Origin: Coriobacteriia bacterium
GTDB taxonomy: Bacteria > Actinomycetota > Coriobacteriia > Anaerosomatales > PALSA-660
Direction: 5' to 3'
DNA: 32,352 nucleotides
Assembly: GCA_025361505.1 (NCBI GenBank)
Contig: JANYKZ010000039.1
Span: forward strand, 1-32,352
Each line of letters begins with the position of its first letter. The stretch's first letter is position 1. Both the position numbers and the translations under genes were made by a program. Under the pieces are notes generated by a model. The model searched no databases. It was not told the DNA's origin and was given only the letters and a program-made list of their open reading frames with translations. This document shows, piece by piece, positions 22,241-29,337 of this stretch.

Positions 22241-22522
22241 ATGTTCCATCTGGCCGGGTTGTTCTTCCTCGGGTTCGTAGGTCTCGCGGCGCTCTCGGCG
22301 CTCGTGGCGATCGCCTACCCGGTGTTCGTCGTGTGGATGATCGTCGACGGAGTGCTCCGCGCGGACGCGGAGTACCCGGGCACGCAGGTGAACCGCAAAG
22401 TGCTGTGGGTCGTGCTCATGGTGCTCGTGCACCCTGTGGCCATCGCGTACTTCTTCCTCGTGTTCAACAAGGTGAAGCGCGGTTCCCTCGCCTCGTGCCC
22501 GGCGCCCGCACCGGTCGCCTAG
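22241..22522 (+). CDS. Small two-TM membrane protein, last gene of the PadR module
   Basis: ATG 22241 with GAAAGGA upstream; 93 residues. Two TM helices (FHLAGLFFLGFVGLAALSAL and adjoining residues, and VLWVVLMVLVHPVAIAYFFL) separated by a charged loop. The layout is like the phospholipase-D N-terminal PLDc_N proteins of Gram-positive bacteria, but similarity is weak. It ends before a strong terminator, so it closes the operon. Confidence 0.6.
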   Translation: MFHLAGLFFLGFVGLAALSALVAIAYPVFVVWMIVDGVLRADAEYPGTQVNRKVLWVVLMVLVHPVAIAYFFLVFNKVKRGSLASCPAPAPVA

Positions 22523-22547
22523 CGCTCGACGCCACGACCAACACCAC

Positions 22548-22577
22548 GGCCCCGCATCCGGAGACGGACGCGGGGCC
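22548..22577. terminator. Terminator between the PadR operon and a convergent membrane gene
   Basis: GGCCCCGC (22548-22555) pairs with GCGGGGCC (22570-22577); inside, TCCG and CGGA close a GAGA tetraloop. It lies between convergent genes. Confidence 0.7.
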
Positions 22578-22599
22578 ATGGTGCATTCGTGCCCGAGTC

Positions 22600-22968
22600 C
22601 TAGCTCACCCAGCCGAGGAACGCGGCGGCCGCGATGAGGAGGTCGACCGTGGGGCCGGCGATGAACCACGGGTGCCACAGCACCGCGATGGTCACGAAGG
22701 AGAGCACGCAGGCGAACGCTGCGATCCACGGCCACGCGCTCGCGAGGAAGGCCACACCCCATACGCCCAGCGCAGCAACGAAGAAGGCCTGGAGCATCAG
22801 CGTGATCACGGCGGTGAAGACGTTGCGCAGCGTCTCTTCGGAGACGGAGGGCAGCCAGGGTGACTTCCAGCGGAACGGCCAGTTCGGGTCGTTCGGCGCA
22901 GGTGCCAGCCAAGCAAGGTGGATGGCGCCGTGCACCAGGAGCAGCACTCCGAACAGCACGCGCGGCAT
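22600..22968 (-). CDS. Small four-TM membrane protein, unknown function
   Basis: ATG 22968 has GGAGGGA upstream. 122 residues with helices at ~3-22, ~45-68, ~72-92 and ~98-118. The first helix contains HGAIHLAW, and a Trp/Pro-rich extracytoplasmic loop follows (PNDPNWPFRWKSPWLPS). Such HGxIHL-type small membrane proteins are common in Actinomycetota, but I know no function. It is divergent from the VOC gene; TACGAT (22997-23002) and the minus-strand TACCAT (23006-23001) could be opposing -10 elements. Confidence 0.6.
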   Translation of the reverse strand: MPRVLFGVLLLVHGAIHLAWLAPAPNDPNWPFRWKSPWLPSVSEETLRNVFTAVITLMLQAFFVAALGVWGVAFLASAWPWIAAFACVLSFVTIAVLWHPWFIAGPTVDLLIAAAAFLGWVS

Positions 22969-23041
22969 CGGCGTCTCCCTCCGGGTCGTCTGACGCTACG
23001 ATGGTACAGCGCCACGCCGGCGCGCGACCCGAGGAGTCACC

Positions 23042-23419
23042 ATGGACCTGGACGTCCACCACGTCGGCATCACGGTCGCCGACCTCGATCGCTCCATCGT
23101 CTTCTACGAGGCGCTCGGGTTCGCGCGCGCCGCGACGTTCGGTCCGCCCGATGGTTCGCGCACGATCGTGCAGATGGTCAAGGGTGACGGGATGGTCGAG
23201 CTGTTCGCGCACGCCGACGGCGTCGTGAGGGCGCCTGCTGTCGATCGCCCGGTCGCCGGGCTCAAGCACATCGGGCTGCGCACCGCCGACGTGCGTGCGA
23301 CGCTCGCCGAGCTGGAGGCGCTGGGACTGGTCGAGCCCGGGGTGCCCGTGACCACCGCGGGCGCCGGGATCACGATGGCGTTCATCTGCGACCCCGTGGG
23401 ACGTCGCTCGAGATCCTGA
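23042..23419 (+). CDS. VOC (glyoxalase/bleomycin-resistance) family protein, 3' end frameshifted
   Basis: ATG 23042 with GAGGAG upstream. The start MDLDVHHVGITVADLDRSIV, then GDGMVELFAHADG and GLKHIGLRTADVRATLAEL, is a clear VOC fold with ligands in the first three expected strands. As sequenced it ends at TGA 23419 with ICDPVGRRSRS (125 residues). Adding one G to the GGG run at 23398-23400 restores DPVG-TSLEIL-SLGQPGS and a stop at 23440-23442 (133 residues), including the last metal-ligand Glu. So this is either a sequence error or a recent inactivating deletion. The substrate is unknown; methylmalonyl-CoA epimerase and glyoxalase relatives are possible. Confidence 0.75.
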   Translation: MDLDVHHVGITVADLDRSIVFYEALGFARAATFGPPDGSRTIVQMVKGDGMVELFAHADGVVRAPAVDRPVAGLKHIGLRTADVRATLAELEALGLVEPGVPVTTAGAGITMAFICDPVGRRSRS

Positions 23420-23438
23420 GTCTGGGTCAGCCCGGCTC

Positions 23439-25076
23439 CTAGCGCGCCGGACGCACGCTCTCGATCGCCGCGGCGAGGTCGCTCGATGGCGCGACCGCGA
23501 GCGATGCGACGATGTCGGCCCGCTCCAGCCTGCTCGCCACTTCCGCGTTCGCGTGACACAGCGCGACAAGGATGCCGCGCTTTGTGAGCGTGTCGACGAC
23601 CTCGGTGAGGCTCGCCAATCCCGTGAGGTCGATGAAGGGCACGCGGGCCAGCGAGATCACGAGGGCTGCGGGCTCGGTGTGCGTGTGAAGCAACGCCTGC
23701 TCGAACTGGTCGACGGCACCGAAGAAGAACGGACCATCGACGGTGTAGACGAGTACCCCTTCGGGGACGGCGATGTCGCTGTTGCCGGTGCGCAGGGCGA
23801 GCTCGGCTTCGGCGAGGGGGCGCACCTCGACCGTCGACGACATGCGTCGCAGGAAGTTGAGCATCGCGAGGATGATGCCGACCTCGACCGCCAGCACCAG
23901 GTCCGTGAACACGGTCAGGCCGAGCGTGATGAACATGACGAGGACGTCGGTCCGCGGCGCGCGCATCGCCGTGCGCGCGATGTGACCGATCTGGCTCATG
24001 TTGTAGGCGACGACGAACAGGATCGCGGCGAGCGCGGCGAGCGGCACGTTGTAGGCGAGCGGAGCCAGCGCGATGAGTACGAGCGCGATCACCGCGGCGT
24101 GGACGATGCCCGCCAGCGGGCTGTTGCCGCCGTTGCGGACGTTCGTGGCCGTGCGCGCGATCGCGCCGGTCGCGGCGAAACCGCCGAACATCGATGAGGC
24201 CATGTTGGCGATACCCTGCCCGACAAGCTCCTGATTGGAGTCGTGCCGGACGCCCGTCATGCCGTCGGCCACGGTCGCGGACAGCAGCGACTCGATGGCA
24301 CCCAACAGCGCGATCGCGAACGCCGGCTGGACGAGTTCCAGCACGAGGTTGAACGACACGTGGGGCAGCGTCAGCGGCGGCAGGCCCAGCGGGACGCCGC
24401 CGAAGGTCGATCCGATCGTGGCGACGCCGGGGAGGTGCATCACGCTCTGCACGATCGTGGCCGCGACCAAGGCGACGAGAGGCGCGGGGATCCGTCCGAC
24501 CTGCGGGATCTTCGGCCACACCACGAGGAGGGCGACGCACGCCAGCCCCATCAGCGTGGTCGCCACCTGCAGGTGGGGCAGCGTGGTGACAAGCGCGAAC
24601 AGCTTCTCGTGGAAGTGCTCGCCCATGGGTTTGGGCAGGCCGAAGAACGCGTCCCACTGTCCCACCCAGATCACGACGGCGATGCCCGCGGTGAACCCGA
24701 GGATGACCGATTCGGGGATGAACCGGATCACGCCGCCCATCTTGGCAAGTCCGAAGCCGAGCAGCATGACGCCGGCCATCAGGGTGACGAGCTGGAGTCC
24801 CGCGAAGCCGTAGTGGGCGGTCACCCCCGCGAGCAGCACCGCGAAGGCGCCGGTCGGTCCGGCGATCTGCACGCGGCTTCCGCCGAACAGGGTCACGGCG
24901 AGCCCCGCGACCAGGGCGGTGTAGAGGCCGTTCTCGGGCTTCACCCCCGAGGCGACGGCGAACGCCATGGCCAACGGGAGCGCGACGATGCCGACGATGA
25001 CGCCGCCGGTGAGGTTCCGCACCCAGTTCTCGCGCCTAAGGAGTCCGGCGCGGAAGGCTTCGATGATCGCGGGCAT
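23439..25076 (-). CDS. SulP-family anion transporter with C-terminal STAS domain
   Basis: The 545-residue protein has about 12 TM helices in the first 400 residues. Typical SulP segments are GVIVGIVALPLAMAFAVASG, GGSRVQIAGPTGAFAVLL and NMASSMFGGFAATGAIARTA. The STAS domain (about 430-540) has VLVYTVDGPFFFGAVDQFEQ and VPFIDLTGLASLTEVVDTL, with the DxTG loop. SulP proteins carry sulfate, bicarbonate or dicarboxylates; sequence alone does not decide. Start ATG 25076 fits the conserved N-terminus (a weak GGGACCTGACTCTCC leader). Its stop overlaps, on the opposite strand, the restored VOC stop in a CTAG. Confidence 0.93.
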   Translation of the reverse strand: MPAIIEAFRAGLLRRENWVRNLTGGVIVGIVALPLAMAFAVASGVKPENGLYTALVAGLAVTLFGGSRVQIAGPTGAFAVLLAGVTAHYGFAGLQLVTLMAGVMLLGFGLAKMGGVIRFIPESVILGFTAGIAVVIWVGQWDAFFGLPKPMGEHFHEKLFALVTTLPHLQVATTLMGLACVALLVVWPKIPQVGRIPAPLVALVAATIVQSVMHLPGVATIGSTFGGVPLGLPPLTLPHVSFNLVLELVQPAFAIALLGAIESLLSATVADGMTGVRHDSNQELVGQGIANMASSMFGGFAATGAIARTATNVRNGGNSPLAGIVHAAVIALVLIALAPLAYNVPLAALAAILFVVAYNMSQIGHIARTAMRAPRTDVLVMFITLGLTVFTDLVLAVEVGIILAMLNFLRRMSSTVEVRPLAEAELALRTGNSDIAVPEGVLVYTVDGPFFFGAVDQFEQALLHTHTEPAALVISLARVPFIDLTGLASLTEVVDTLTKRGILVALCHANAEVASRLERADIVASLAVAPSSDLAAAIESVRPAR

Positions 25077-25145
25077 GGAGAGTCAGGTCCCAGGGTAGCG
25101 GGCGGGCACAACGAGTATCCCCACCCTACCACCGTGCGCGCCGGA

Positions 25146-25190
25146 GCGCCGCTGAGGAATCGCACGCCCAAGGTGCGATTCAGCGGGCGC
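25146..25190 (-). terminator. Terminator hairpin after the DinB gene
   Basis: GAATCGCAC (25157-25165) pairs perfectly with GTGCGATTC (25173-25181) around GCCCAAG; GCT/AGC and GCGCC/GGCGC extend it outward. It separates the radical SAM-DinB transcript from the SulP gene on the same strand. Confidence 0.7.
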
Positions 25191-25194
25191 ACGC

Positions 25195-25716
25195 CTAGAG
25201 GCCGAGGGCCTCGCGCTTCTCGTCGATGGCGGAGACGTGGCGCTCCAGGTGGCGGATCGTGTGCAGCAGCAGTCCTCGCAGCGTCACGAGGCCGGTCTCG
25301 GTGTGGACGGCGTCCCGCTCCCAGTCCTCCGCCGACAGGCGCCGCAGGTCCGCGGCCATCTGGTCGCGGGTGACCTCGAGAAGCCGCAGGTCGAGGTCGA
25401 TGTCGCGCTCGGCATAGCGGAGCGCTTCGAGGTACGTGATCCCGTCGACACCCACGAGCAGCGGGCGTTCTGTCGCGATGGTGCGCTTCATCCGGTCCGC
25501 CATGAACTGGTCGGCGTCGACCACGTGGCACACGACCTCCTGGGAGGACATCTTCCCGGCGACGGGCCGGGCGTGCAGCTGTTCAGTCGCCAACCCGGCT
25601 ATCGCCGCGCGCAACAGGCCCGGCCCGACGAGGTAGCGTCCGATCAGGTCTGCCACCGGAGCCGCTCCGTCATCCGTCTGGGCTCTCGCGACGAGCGTGC
25701 GGTCGTCTTCCGTCAT
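25195..25716 (-). CDS. DinB-family protein (DinB_2 type)
   Basis: ATG 25716 lies two bases after the radical SAM stop, with GGGAG upstream; 173 residues. Four-helix-bundle pattern with a His in SSQEVVCHVVDADQFMADRM (about residues 56-75) and two in LLLHTIRHLERHVSAID near the end, the metal-binding triad arrangement of DinB/YfiT proteins. Characterised relatives are metal-dependent thiol transferases (bacillithiol, mycothiol) or maleylpyruvate isomerases; others are unknown. The tight link to a radical SAM/SPASM gene suggests a shared pathway. Function cannot be set from sequence. Confidence 0.85.
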   Translation of the reverse strand: MTEDDRTLVARAQTDDGAAPVADLIGRYLVGPGLLRAAIAGLATEQLHARPVAGKMSSQEVVCHVVDADQFMADRMKRTIATERPLLVGVDGITYLEALRYAERDIDLDLRLLEVTRDQMAADLRRLSAEDWERDAVHTETGLVTLRGLLLHTIRHLERHVSAIDEKREALGL

Positions 25717-25718
25717 CG

Positions 25719-26924
25719 CTAGCAGCTCCCGGGCACCGAGCACGGGGCCGAGCGGGCGAAGTCCGGGGCCGCTTCGATCTGCTCCACGAGCGCGGAGCGG
25801 TCCGCGTCCGCGTGGAGCAGGCAGGTGACGTCCTCGGCCATCGGGTCGCCCGTGCGCTGCCAGGCCTTGGCGCGACATCCGCGACAGATGCGTGAGTACT
25901 CGCACTCGGCGGGCGAACACACACCCTTCGACTCCTGCTGATCGAGCTTGTAGAGCTCGGCGACCGCGTCCTGCAGCGACATGTCGCGGACGGTGCCGAT
26001 CGTCCAGTCCTGTGCGAACTGGCAGGGCATGATCCCGCCCTCGGAGTTGATGTTCATGTGGCCCATGCCGACCGGGCAGGCCGAGATCGTCTTGAGGCGC
26101 TCGAGGCCGTTGCTCACGTCGATGCCCCGCTCCATGAAGCGCTCGGCGACGTAGGGGATGAACGACGGCATGGCGCCGATGTCCCACTCCATGCCCTTCG
26201 CGCCGCTCTCCTGGCCGGAGACCAGGTCCTCGATGATGTAGTCGGCAAGCTCGCGCCACTGCTCCGGCGTGATCCGGCCGTCGTCCTCGCCCTCGCTGCG
26301 GCCCGCGGTGATGAGGTCGCAGAAGTAGATGAGGCCGACGCCGAGCTCGCGCGCGTCGGCGATCAGGTCGTACACGTGCGGCCAGGTCGCCTTGCTGATC
26401 TCGGTCTTGATGGCGACGCCGACGCCCTCCTCGCGCAGGACCTTGATGGCATCGACCACGCGGCGGCGCGTGCCGGGCACGCCCACCATCGCGTCATGGA
26501 AGTCGTCGGGTCCGTAGAGGGACGTGGCGACCCAGTCGATGCCGTTCGCTTTCAGGCGCTTGGCGGCGTCGCGGTCGATCAGCGTGCAGTTGGTGGAGAC
26601 GGTGACGCGGATGCCGTAGCCGCGTGCCTTCTCGAGGATCTCCCAGAAGTTGCGCCGCATCATCGGTTCGCCGCCGGAGAGGAACAGGGCGGGGAGGCCG
26701 CGTTCGCCCATCTGGTCGACCAGGGCCATCGTCTCGGCGTCGGTCAGCTCGTCAGGACGCGCGTGGGCATCGGCGGCCATGTAGCAGTGGTCGCACAGGA
26801 GGTTGCAGCGGTTGGTGATGTTCCAGATGACGTCGCTCGGACGGCCGAGCTTGAAGGCGGTTATCGCCTTGTTCTCGACGTCGGCGAGCGGTCCCTTGAA
26901 GAAGAGCGAGCGGACGTGGGCCAT
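25719..26924 (-). CDS. Radical SAM/SPASM protein, NirJ/AhbC/AhbD-like
   Basis: The 401-residue protein has the cluster motif NITNRCNLLCDHCYMA (Cys40, Cys44, Cys47), then LSGGEPMMR (83-91) and a TIM-barrel half. A SPASM region follows with Cys283, 301, 336, 341, 347, 350 and 368 (SACPVGMGHMNI, GGIMPCQFAQ, CEYSRICRGCRAKAWQRTGD). The CRGCRAKA-x4-GD end is like heme-d1 and alternative-heme enzymes NirJ, AhbC and AhbD, but peptide-modifying enzymes share it. The last residues, PCSVPGSC, add Cys395 and Cys401. AGGAG lies nine bases before the ATG, behind a hairpin 5' leader. The DinB gene follows by two bases. No precursor peptide or siroheme gene is next to it, so the substrate is open. Confidence 0.9.
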   Translation of the reverse strand: MAHVRSLFFKGPLADVENKAITAFKLGRPSDVIWNITNRCNLLCDHCYMAADAHARPDELTDAETMALVDQMGERGLPALFLSGGEPMMRRNFWEILEKARGYGIRVTVSTNCTLIDRDAAKRLKANGIDWVATSLYGPDDFHDAMVGVPGTRRRVVDAIKVLREEGVGVAIKTEISKATWPHVYDLIADARELGVGLIYFCDLITAGRSEGEDDGRITPEQWRELADYIIEDLVSGQESGAKGMEWDIGAMPSFIPYVAERFMERGIDVSNGLERLKTISACPVGMGHMNINSEGGIMPCQFAQDWTIGTVRDMSLQDAVAELYKLDQQESKGVCSPAECEYSRICRGCRAKAWQRTGDPMAEDVTCLLHADADRSALVEQIEAAPDFARSAPCSVPGSC

Positions 26925-26947
26925 GGTATGCGGCTCCTGATACCCTC

Positions 26948-27077
26948 GCGTCCCGCCGGTGGGCGGGACTCGCTTGTGAACATGTGAATGCTAGCACGAG
27001 CTCCGTGCGGGTCGCATGCCGGGACGCTGAGCGGATGACGGCAGGCCCCTTGCTGGGTGGATGCGTCCCGCCGGTGG
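26948..27077. repeat. 15-bp direct repeat flanking the radical SAM promoter region
   Basis: GCGTCCCGCCGGTGG occurs at 26948-26962 and again at 27063-27077, in the gap between the radical SAM gene and the divergent 4-TM gene. The first copy forms part of the 26950-26969 hairpin; the second does not. Confidence 0.4.
26950..26969 (-). promoter_or_regulatory. Hairpin in the 5' leader of the radical SAM gene
   Basis: GTCCCGCC and GGCGGGAC form a perfect 8-bp stem with a four-base loop, about 26-45 bases before ATG 26924. A minus-strand TGCTAGCAT (27000-26987 region) and tandem TTCACA lie just upstream and could be the promoter, placing the hairpin in the transcript leader. Confidence 0.35.
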
Positions 27078-27126
27078 ATGAGGCATCCTGTCACGGACGG
27101 CCAACGGACGAAGGGCGCTGCGCTCC

Positions 27127-27612
27127 ATGACTGACGGACCCGCCAAAGACCCCTCCTCGCCGACGTTCGCGGAGCGGATGCGCCTCGACGTGGACTACCG
27201 CTGGCTGTTCGCGATCGCCGGCGTGATCTGGACCGGGGTCGGCGTGCTGCTGCTGACCTATGCGGTGAGTTGGCTGCGGCCGGTGTCGGTGCCGCTCGAG
27301 ATAGAGCTGACCGTCGCCGGGCTCGCCGTTGCCGTCGTGTTCGTTCGCTTCGTGTTCCACGGGATCGTGAGCAAGAACATCGCGCGCATCGAGAGCGGAC
27401 CGGCCCGCGCGAGCGCGTTCTCGTTCCAGGGCTGGAAGAGCTACCTCGTGACGGTGCTCATGATCGCCATGGGCATCGCACTGCGGCACTCGTCACTTCC
27501 GAAGCCGGCACTCGCGGTCATGTATCTCGGCATCGGCGTCGCGCTCCTTCTGACCAGCCTGCTCTACCACCGGCACCTGTTCAGGTCGCACCGGGGAGCG
27601 AAGACGACGTAG
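27127..27612 (+). CDS. Four-TM conserved membrane protein, unknown function
   Basis: 161 residues from ATG 27127. A polar N-terminus (TFAERMRLDVDYRW) precedes TM helices at ~27-47, ~57-78, ~102-119 and ~126-145. Notable are HGIVSKNIARI after TM2, SFQGWKSYLVTVLMIAMGI at TM3 and a His-rich C-terminus (YHRHLFRSHRG). I recall similar uncharacterised proteins in anaerobes but no function. The ribosome site is weak (GAAGGGCG, 8 bases before the ATG). It is divergent from the radical SAM gene. Confidence 0.65.
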   Translation: MTDGPAKDPSSPTFAERMRLDVDYRWLFAIAGVIWTGVGVLLLTYAVSWLRPVSVPLEIELTVAGLAVAVVFVRFVFHGIVSKNIARIESGPARASAFSFQGWKSYLVTVLMIAMGIALRHSSLPKPALAVMYLGIGVALLLTSLLYHRHLFRSHRGAKTT

Positions 27613-27716
27613 AGGGTCGATGTGCGGGTGAGGGCTCCGACCCCGGGGCGCCGATGGTTCGTGACACAATGGGGGAGACCGGCGCGCGTTCGAGGCGCCC
27701 GACGTGAGGAATCAGA

Positions 27717-28070
27717 ATGAAACTGACGATAGCCAGCGTCGACTACGCCCCCGTGGAGCTCTCAGAGCAGCTGCCCGTCGCCGTGACGCTGATCCGCCCG
27801 CTGCCCAGCTCCGTTCCGAACCGCGTCGGGGCGTGGCTCAGCGTCTTCGACCGGCCCGTCCGGTGGACGAACGAGAACGGCAAGGCAGTCGAGATCACCC
27901 ATGCGGTGGTGTGGCCCCGGGCGAAGGGCGCCAGCATCGGAGGCGGGATGCGGGGTCTGCCCGTCGGGATCGGCTACGTCGTGGATCAGTCGCTCGTGGA
28001 CGACGAGACGTTCGATCTCGCGAAGATCTACTTCGTCGCCGTTGGCCTGGCGAGCGACTCCGGTCGCTGA
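27717..28070 (+). CDS. Hypothetical protein
   Basis: ATG 27717 has GAGGAA upstream. 117 residues, no Cys, no TM segment, probably cytoplasmic. Mixed alpha/beta composition with VAVTLIRPLPSSVPNRVGAW, VFDRPVRWTNENGKAVEI and VGIGYVVDQSLVDDETFDL. I recognise no family. CACAAT at 27665-27670 could be its -10. It lies upstream of the aldo/keto reductase gene on the same strand, separated by 49 bases. Confidence 0.55.
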   Translation: MKLTIASVDYAPVELSEQLPVAVTLIRPLPSSVPNRVGAWLSVFDRPVRWTNENGKAVEITHAVVWPRAKGASIGGGMRGLPVGIGYVVDQSLVDDETFDLAKIYFVAVGLASDSGR

Positions 28071-28119
28071 CAGATGACGCGCCCTTTCCACGGGTAAGCT
28101 CGTCACAGGAGGTCGCCTC

Positions 28120-28977
28120 ATGGACAAGCCCGGACTCCGCTCGCTCACGGACGCGGTCGAGATCGCTCCCGGCATACGCATGCCGCGACTCGGGCTCGGG
28201 ACTTTCCGCGCCCGGGTGGGGGACGAGGTGGAGAACGAGGTCGCATGGGGACTCGAGCTCGGGTACCGGGGCATCGACACCGCCTCGATGTACGGGAACG
28301 AGGAGGGGGTCGGCCGTGCGATCGCGGCGAGCGGGATCCCGCGCCACGACCTCTTCGTCGCCACGAAGGTATGGAACGACGAGCAGGGCTACGACGGGAC
28401 CATGGCCGCCTGCGAGCGCAGCCTGGACCGCCTGGGCCTCGAGTACGTCGACCTCTACCTGATCCACTGGCCCCAGCCTCGCGAGACGCGCGAGACCTGG
28501 CGCGCTATGCAGAAGCTGCGCTCCGAGCGGCTCGTCCGGGCGATCGGAGTGTGCAACTTCCTGCTCCCGCACCTCGAGGAGCTGATGGCGTTCGCCGACA
28601 TCCCGCCCGCCGTCGACCAGGTCGAACACCACCCGCGTCTTCAGCAGCCCGAGCTGCGCGACTTCTGCGCGTCCAACGGCGTCACGATGCAGGCCTGGGC
28701 GCCCATCATGCGCGGGGCCGTGTCGCAGATCCCGGAGATTACCGGCATCGCCGCGGTCCATGGTAAGACCCCCGCGCAGGTGACACTTCGGTGGATCTTG
28801 CAGCACGGCGTGACTACCATCCCCAAGTCGGTCCACCGCGAGCGCATCGCGGAGAACGCGGACGTCTACGACTTCGACCTCTCGGACGACGAGATGGCCA
28901 CGATCGACGCCCTCGACCGGGGTGAGCGGCTCGGCCGCGATCCCGACAAGATCGCCAGCGGCGTCGACCGCTTCTAG
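28120..28977 (+). CDS. Aldo/keto reductase
   Basis: 285 residues from ATG 28120, with AGGAGG seven bases upstream. The TIM-barrel oxidoreductase has the full catalytic tetrad: Asp53 and Tyr58 (GIDTASMYGNE), Lys83 (VATKVWND) and His116 (LYLIHWPQ). The NADPH-binding end is IPKSVHRERIAENADVYDF. The sequence is most like the AKR5 group (2,5-diketo-gluconate reductase/prostaglandin-F-synthase type), which reduce diverse aldehydes and ketones. The physiological substrate is unknown. It is followed by a strong terminator. Confidence 0.93.
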   Translation: MDKPGLRSLTDAVEIAPGIRMPRLGLGTFRARVGDEVENEVAWGLELGYRGIDTASMYGNEEGVGRAIAASGIPRHDLFVATKVWNDEQGYDGTMAACERSLDRLGLEYVDLYLIHWPQPRETRETWRAMQKLRSERLVRAIGVCNFLLPHLEELMAFADIPPAVDQVEHHPRLQQPELRDFCASNGVTMQAWAPIMRGAVSQIPEITGIAAVHGKTPAQVTLRWILQHGVTTIPKSVHRERIAENADVYDFDLSDDEMATIDALDRGERLGRDPDKIASGVDRF

Positions 28978-29022
28978 CGGCGGGCGGCCGCTTGGCAGGC
29001 CGACACGGAACGTCCACAACCG

Positions 29023-29044
29023 CAGCGCGCCACTCGGCGCGCTG
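29023..29044 (+). terminator. Terminator after the aldo/keto reductase gene
   Basis: CAGCGCGCC (29023-29031) pairs perfectly with GGCGCGCTG (29036-29044) around ACTC, 45 bases after the stop codon, followed by CTTGCT. Confidence 0.7.
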
Positions 29045-29120
29045 CTTGCTATACCTACGGGCACGGGAATACCCGAGGACGCATGGGGCGTCCGTCGATA
29101 AGGAGGGGGTGATCCAGCAG

Positions 29121-29189
29121 ATGAGTAGTCAACACATCGCTGCGCTGGTCCGGTCCAACGTGGATTCCACGGAGGTCCGCACCTCCTAG
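29121..29189 (+). CDS. Possible 22-residue small protein
   Basis: ATG 29121 to TAG 29187-29189 encodes MSSQHIAALVRSNVDSTEV plus RTS. Upstream, TAAGGAGGGGGTGATCC (29099-29115) is close to the full complement of the 16S rRNA 3' end, an unusually long Shine-Dalgarno; spacing from AGGAGG to the ATG is about 14 bases, longer than ideal (GTG 29110 is too near). The last codons form a GGAGGT/ACCTCC hairpin whose 3' arm could also pair with the ribosome site. Coding is uncertain. Confidence 0.3.
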   Translation: MSSQHIAALVRSNVDSTEVRTS

Positions 29190-29199
29190 GACGGCGGCG

Positions 29200-29221
29200 G
29201 TCCGGGAAACAGAACCCGGAC
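29200..29221 (+). other. Hairpin just after the 22-codon ORF
   Basis: GTCCGGG (29200-29206) pairs with CCCGGAC (29215-29221) around an A-rich 8-base loop, ten bases after the stop of the tiny ORF. Confidence 0.45.
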
Positions 29222-29274
29222 GTGCACCAAGCGCCACCGATCTTCGGATGACCGTCGCTGTTCGGCAGCGATGG

Positions 29275-29310
29275 GAGAGGGCCATCCTTCGCAAGCAGGG
29301 TGGCCCTCTC
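29275..29310. terminator. Strong terminator hairpin before the convergent NmrA-like gene
   Basis: A 14-bp stem (29275-29288 with 29297-29310, one G-T pair) around TCGCAAGC. It ends 27 bases from the NmrA-like stop and probably works in both directions. Confidence 0.75.
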
Positions 29311-29337
29311 TGCATGTCCGGTCGAGGACCGACGGCC

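Larger units (their letters stand above)
28978..29337. other. Hairpin-rich gap between convergent genes, with one tiny ORF
   Basis: 360 bases without a normal gene, containing at least six perfect short stems: 29023-29044, 29077-29093 (GGACGC/GCGTCC), 29171-29186 (GGAGGT/ACCTCC), 29200-29221, a 6-bp stem near 29254-29270 (TCGCTG/CAGCGA) and 29275-29310. A 22-codon ORF lies in the middle. The two outer stems look like terminators for the genes on each side; the inner ones suggest a separate short structured transcript from about 29060 to 29310. Confidence 0.45.

Noticed and set aside
26058-26987. Plus-strand frame opposite the radical SAM gene
   Set aside because: The minus-strand product has complete radical SAM and SPASM motifs; the plus frame has none.
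25719-27126. RiPP precursor peptide for the radical SAM/SPASM enzyme in the adjacent gap
   Set aside because: No short ORF with a ribosome site and a Cys/Thr/Lys-rich core was found between 26925 and 27126; the C-terminal Cys tail is part of the enzyme itself.
29099-29116. Fragment of a 16S rRNA gene (TAAGGAGG...GTGATCC)
   Set aside because: It is the complement of the 16S 3' end, only about 17 bases long with a two-base insertion, and no other rRNA sequence surrounds it. An extended Shine-Dalgarno is a better reading.
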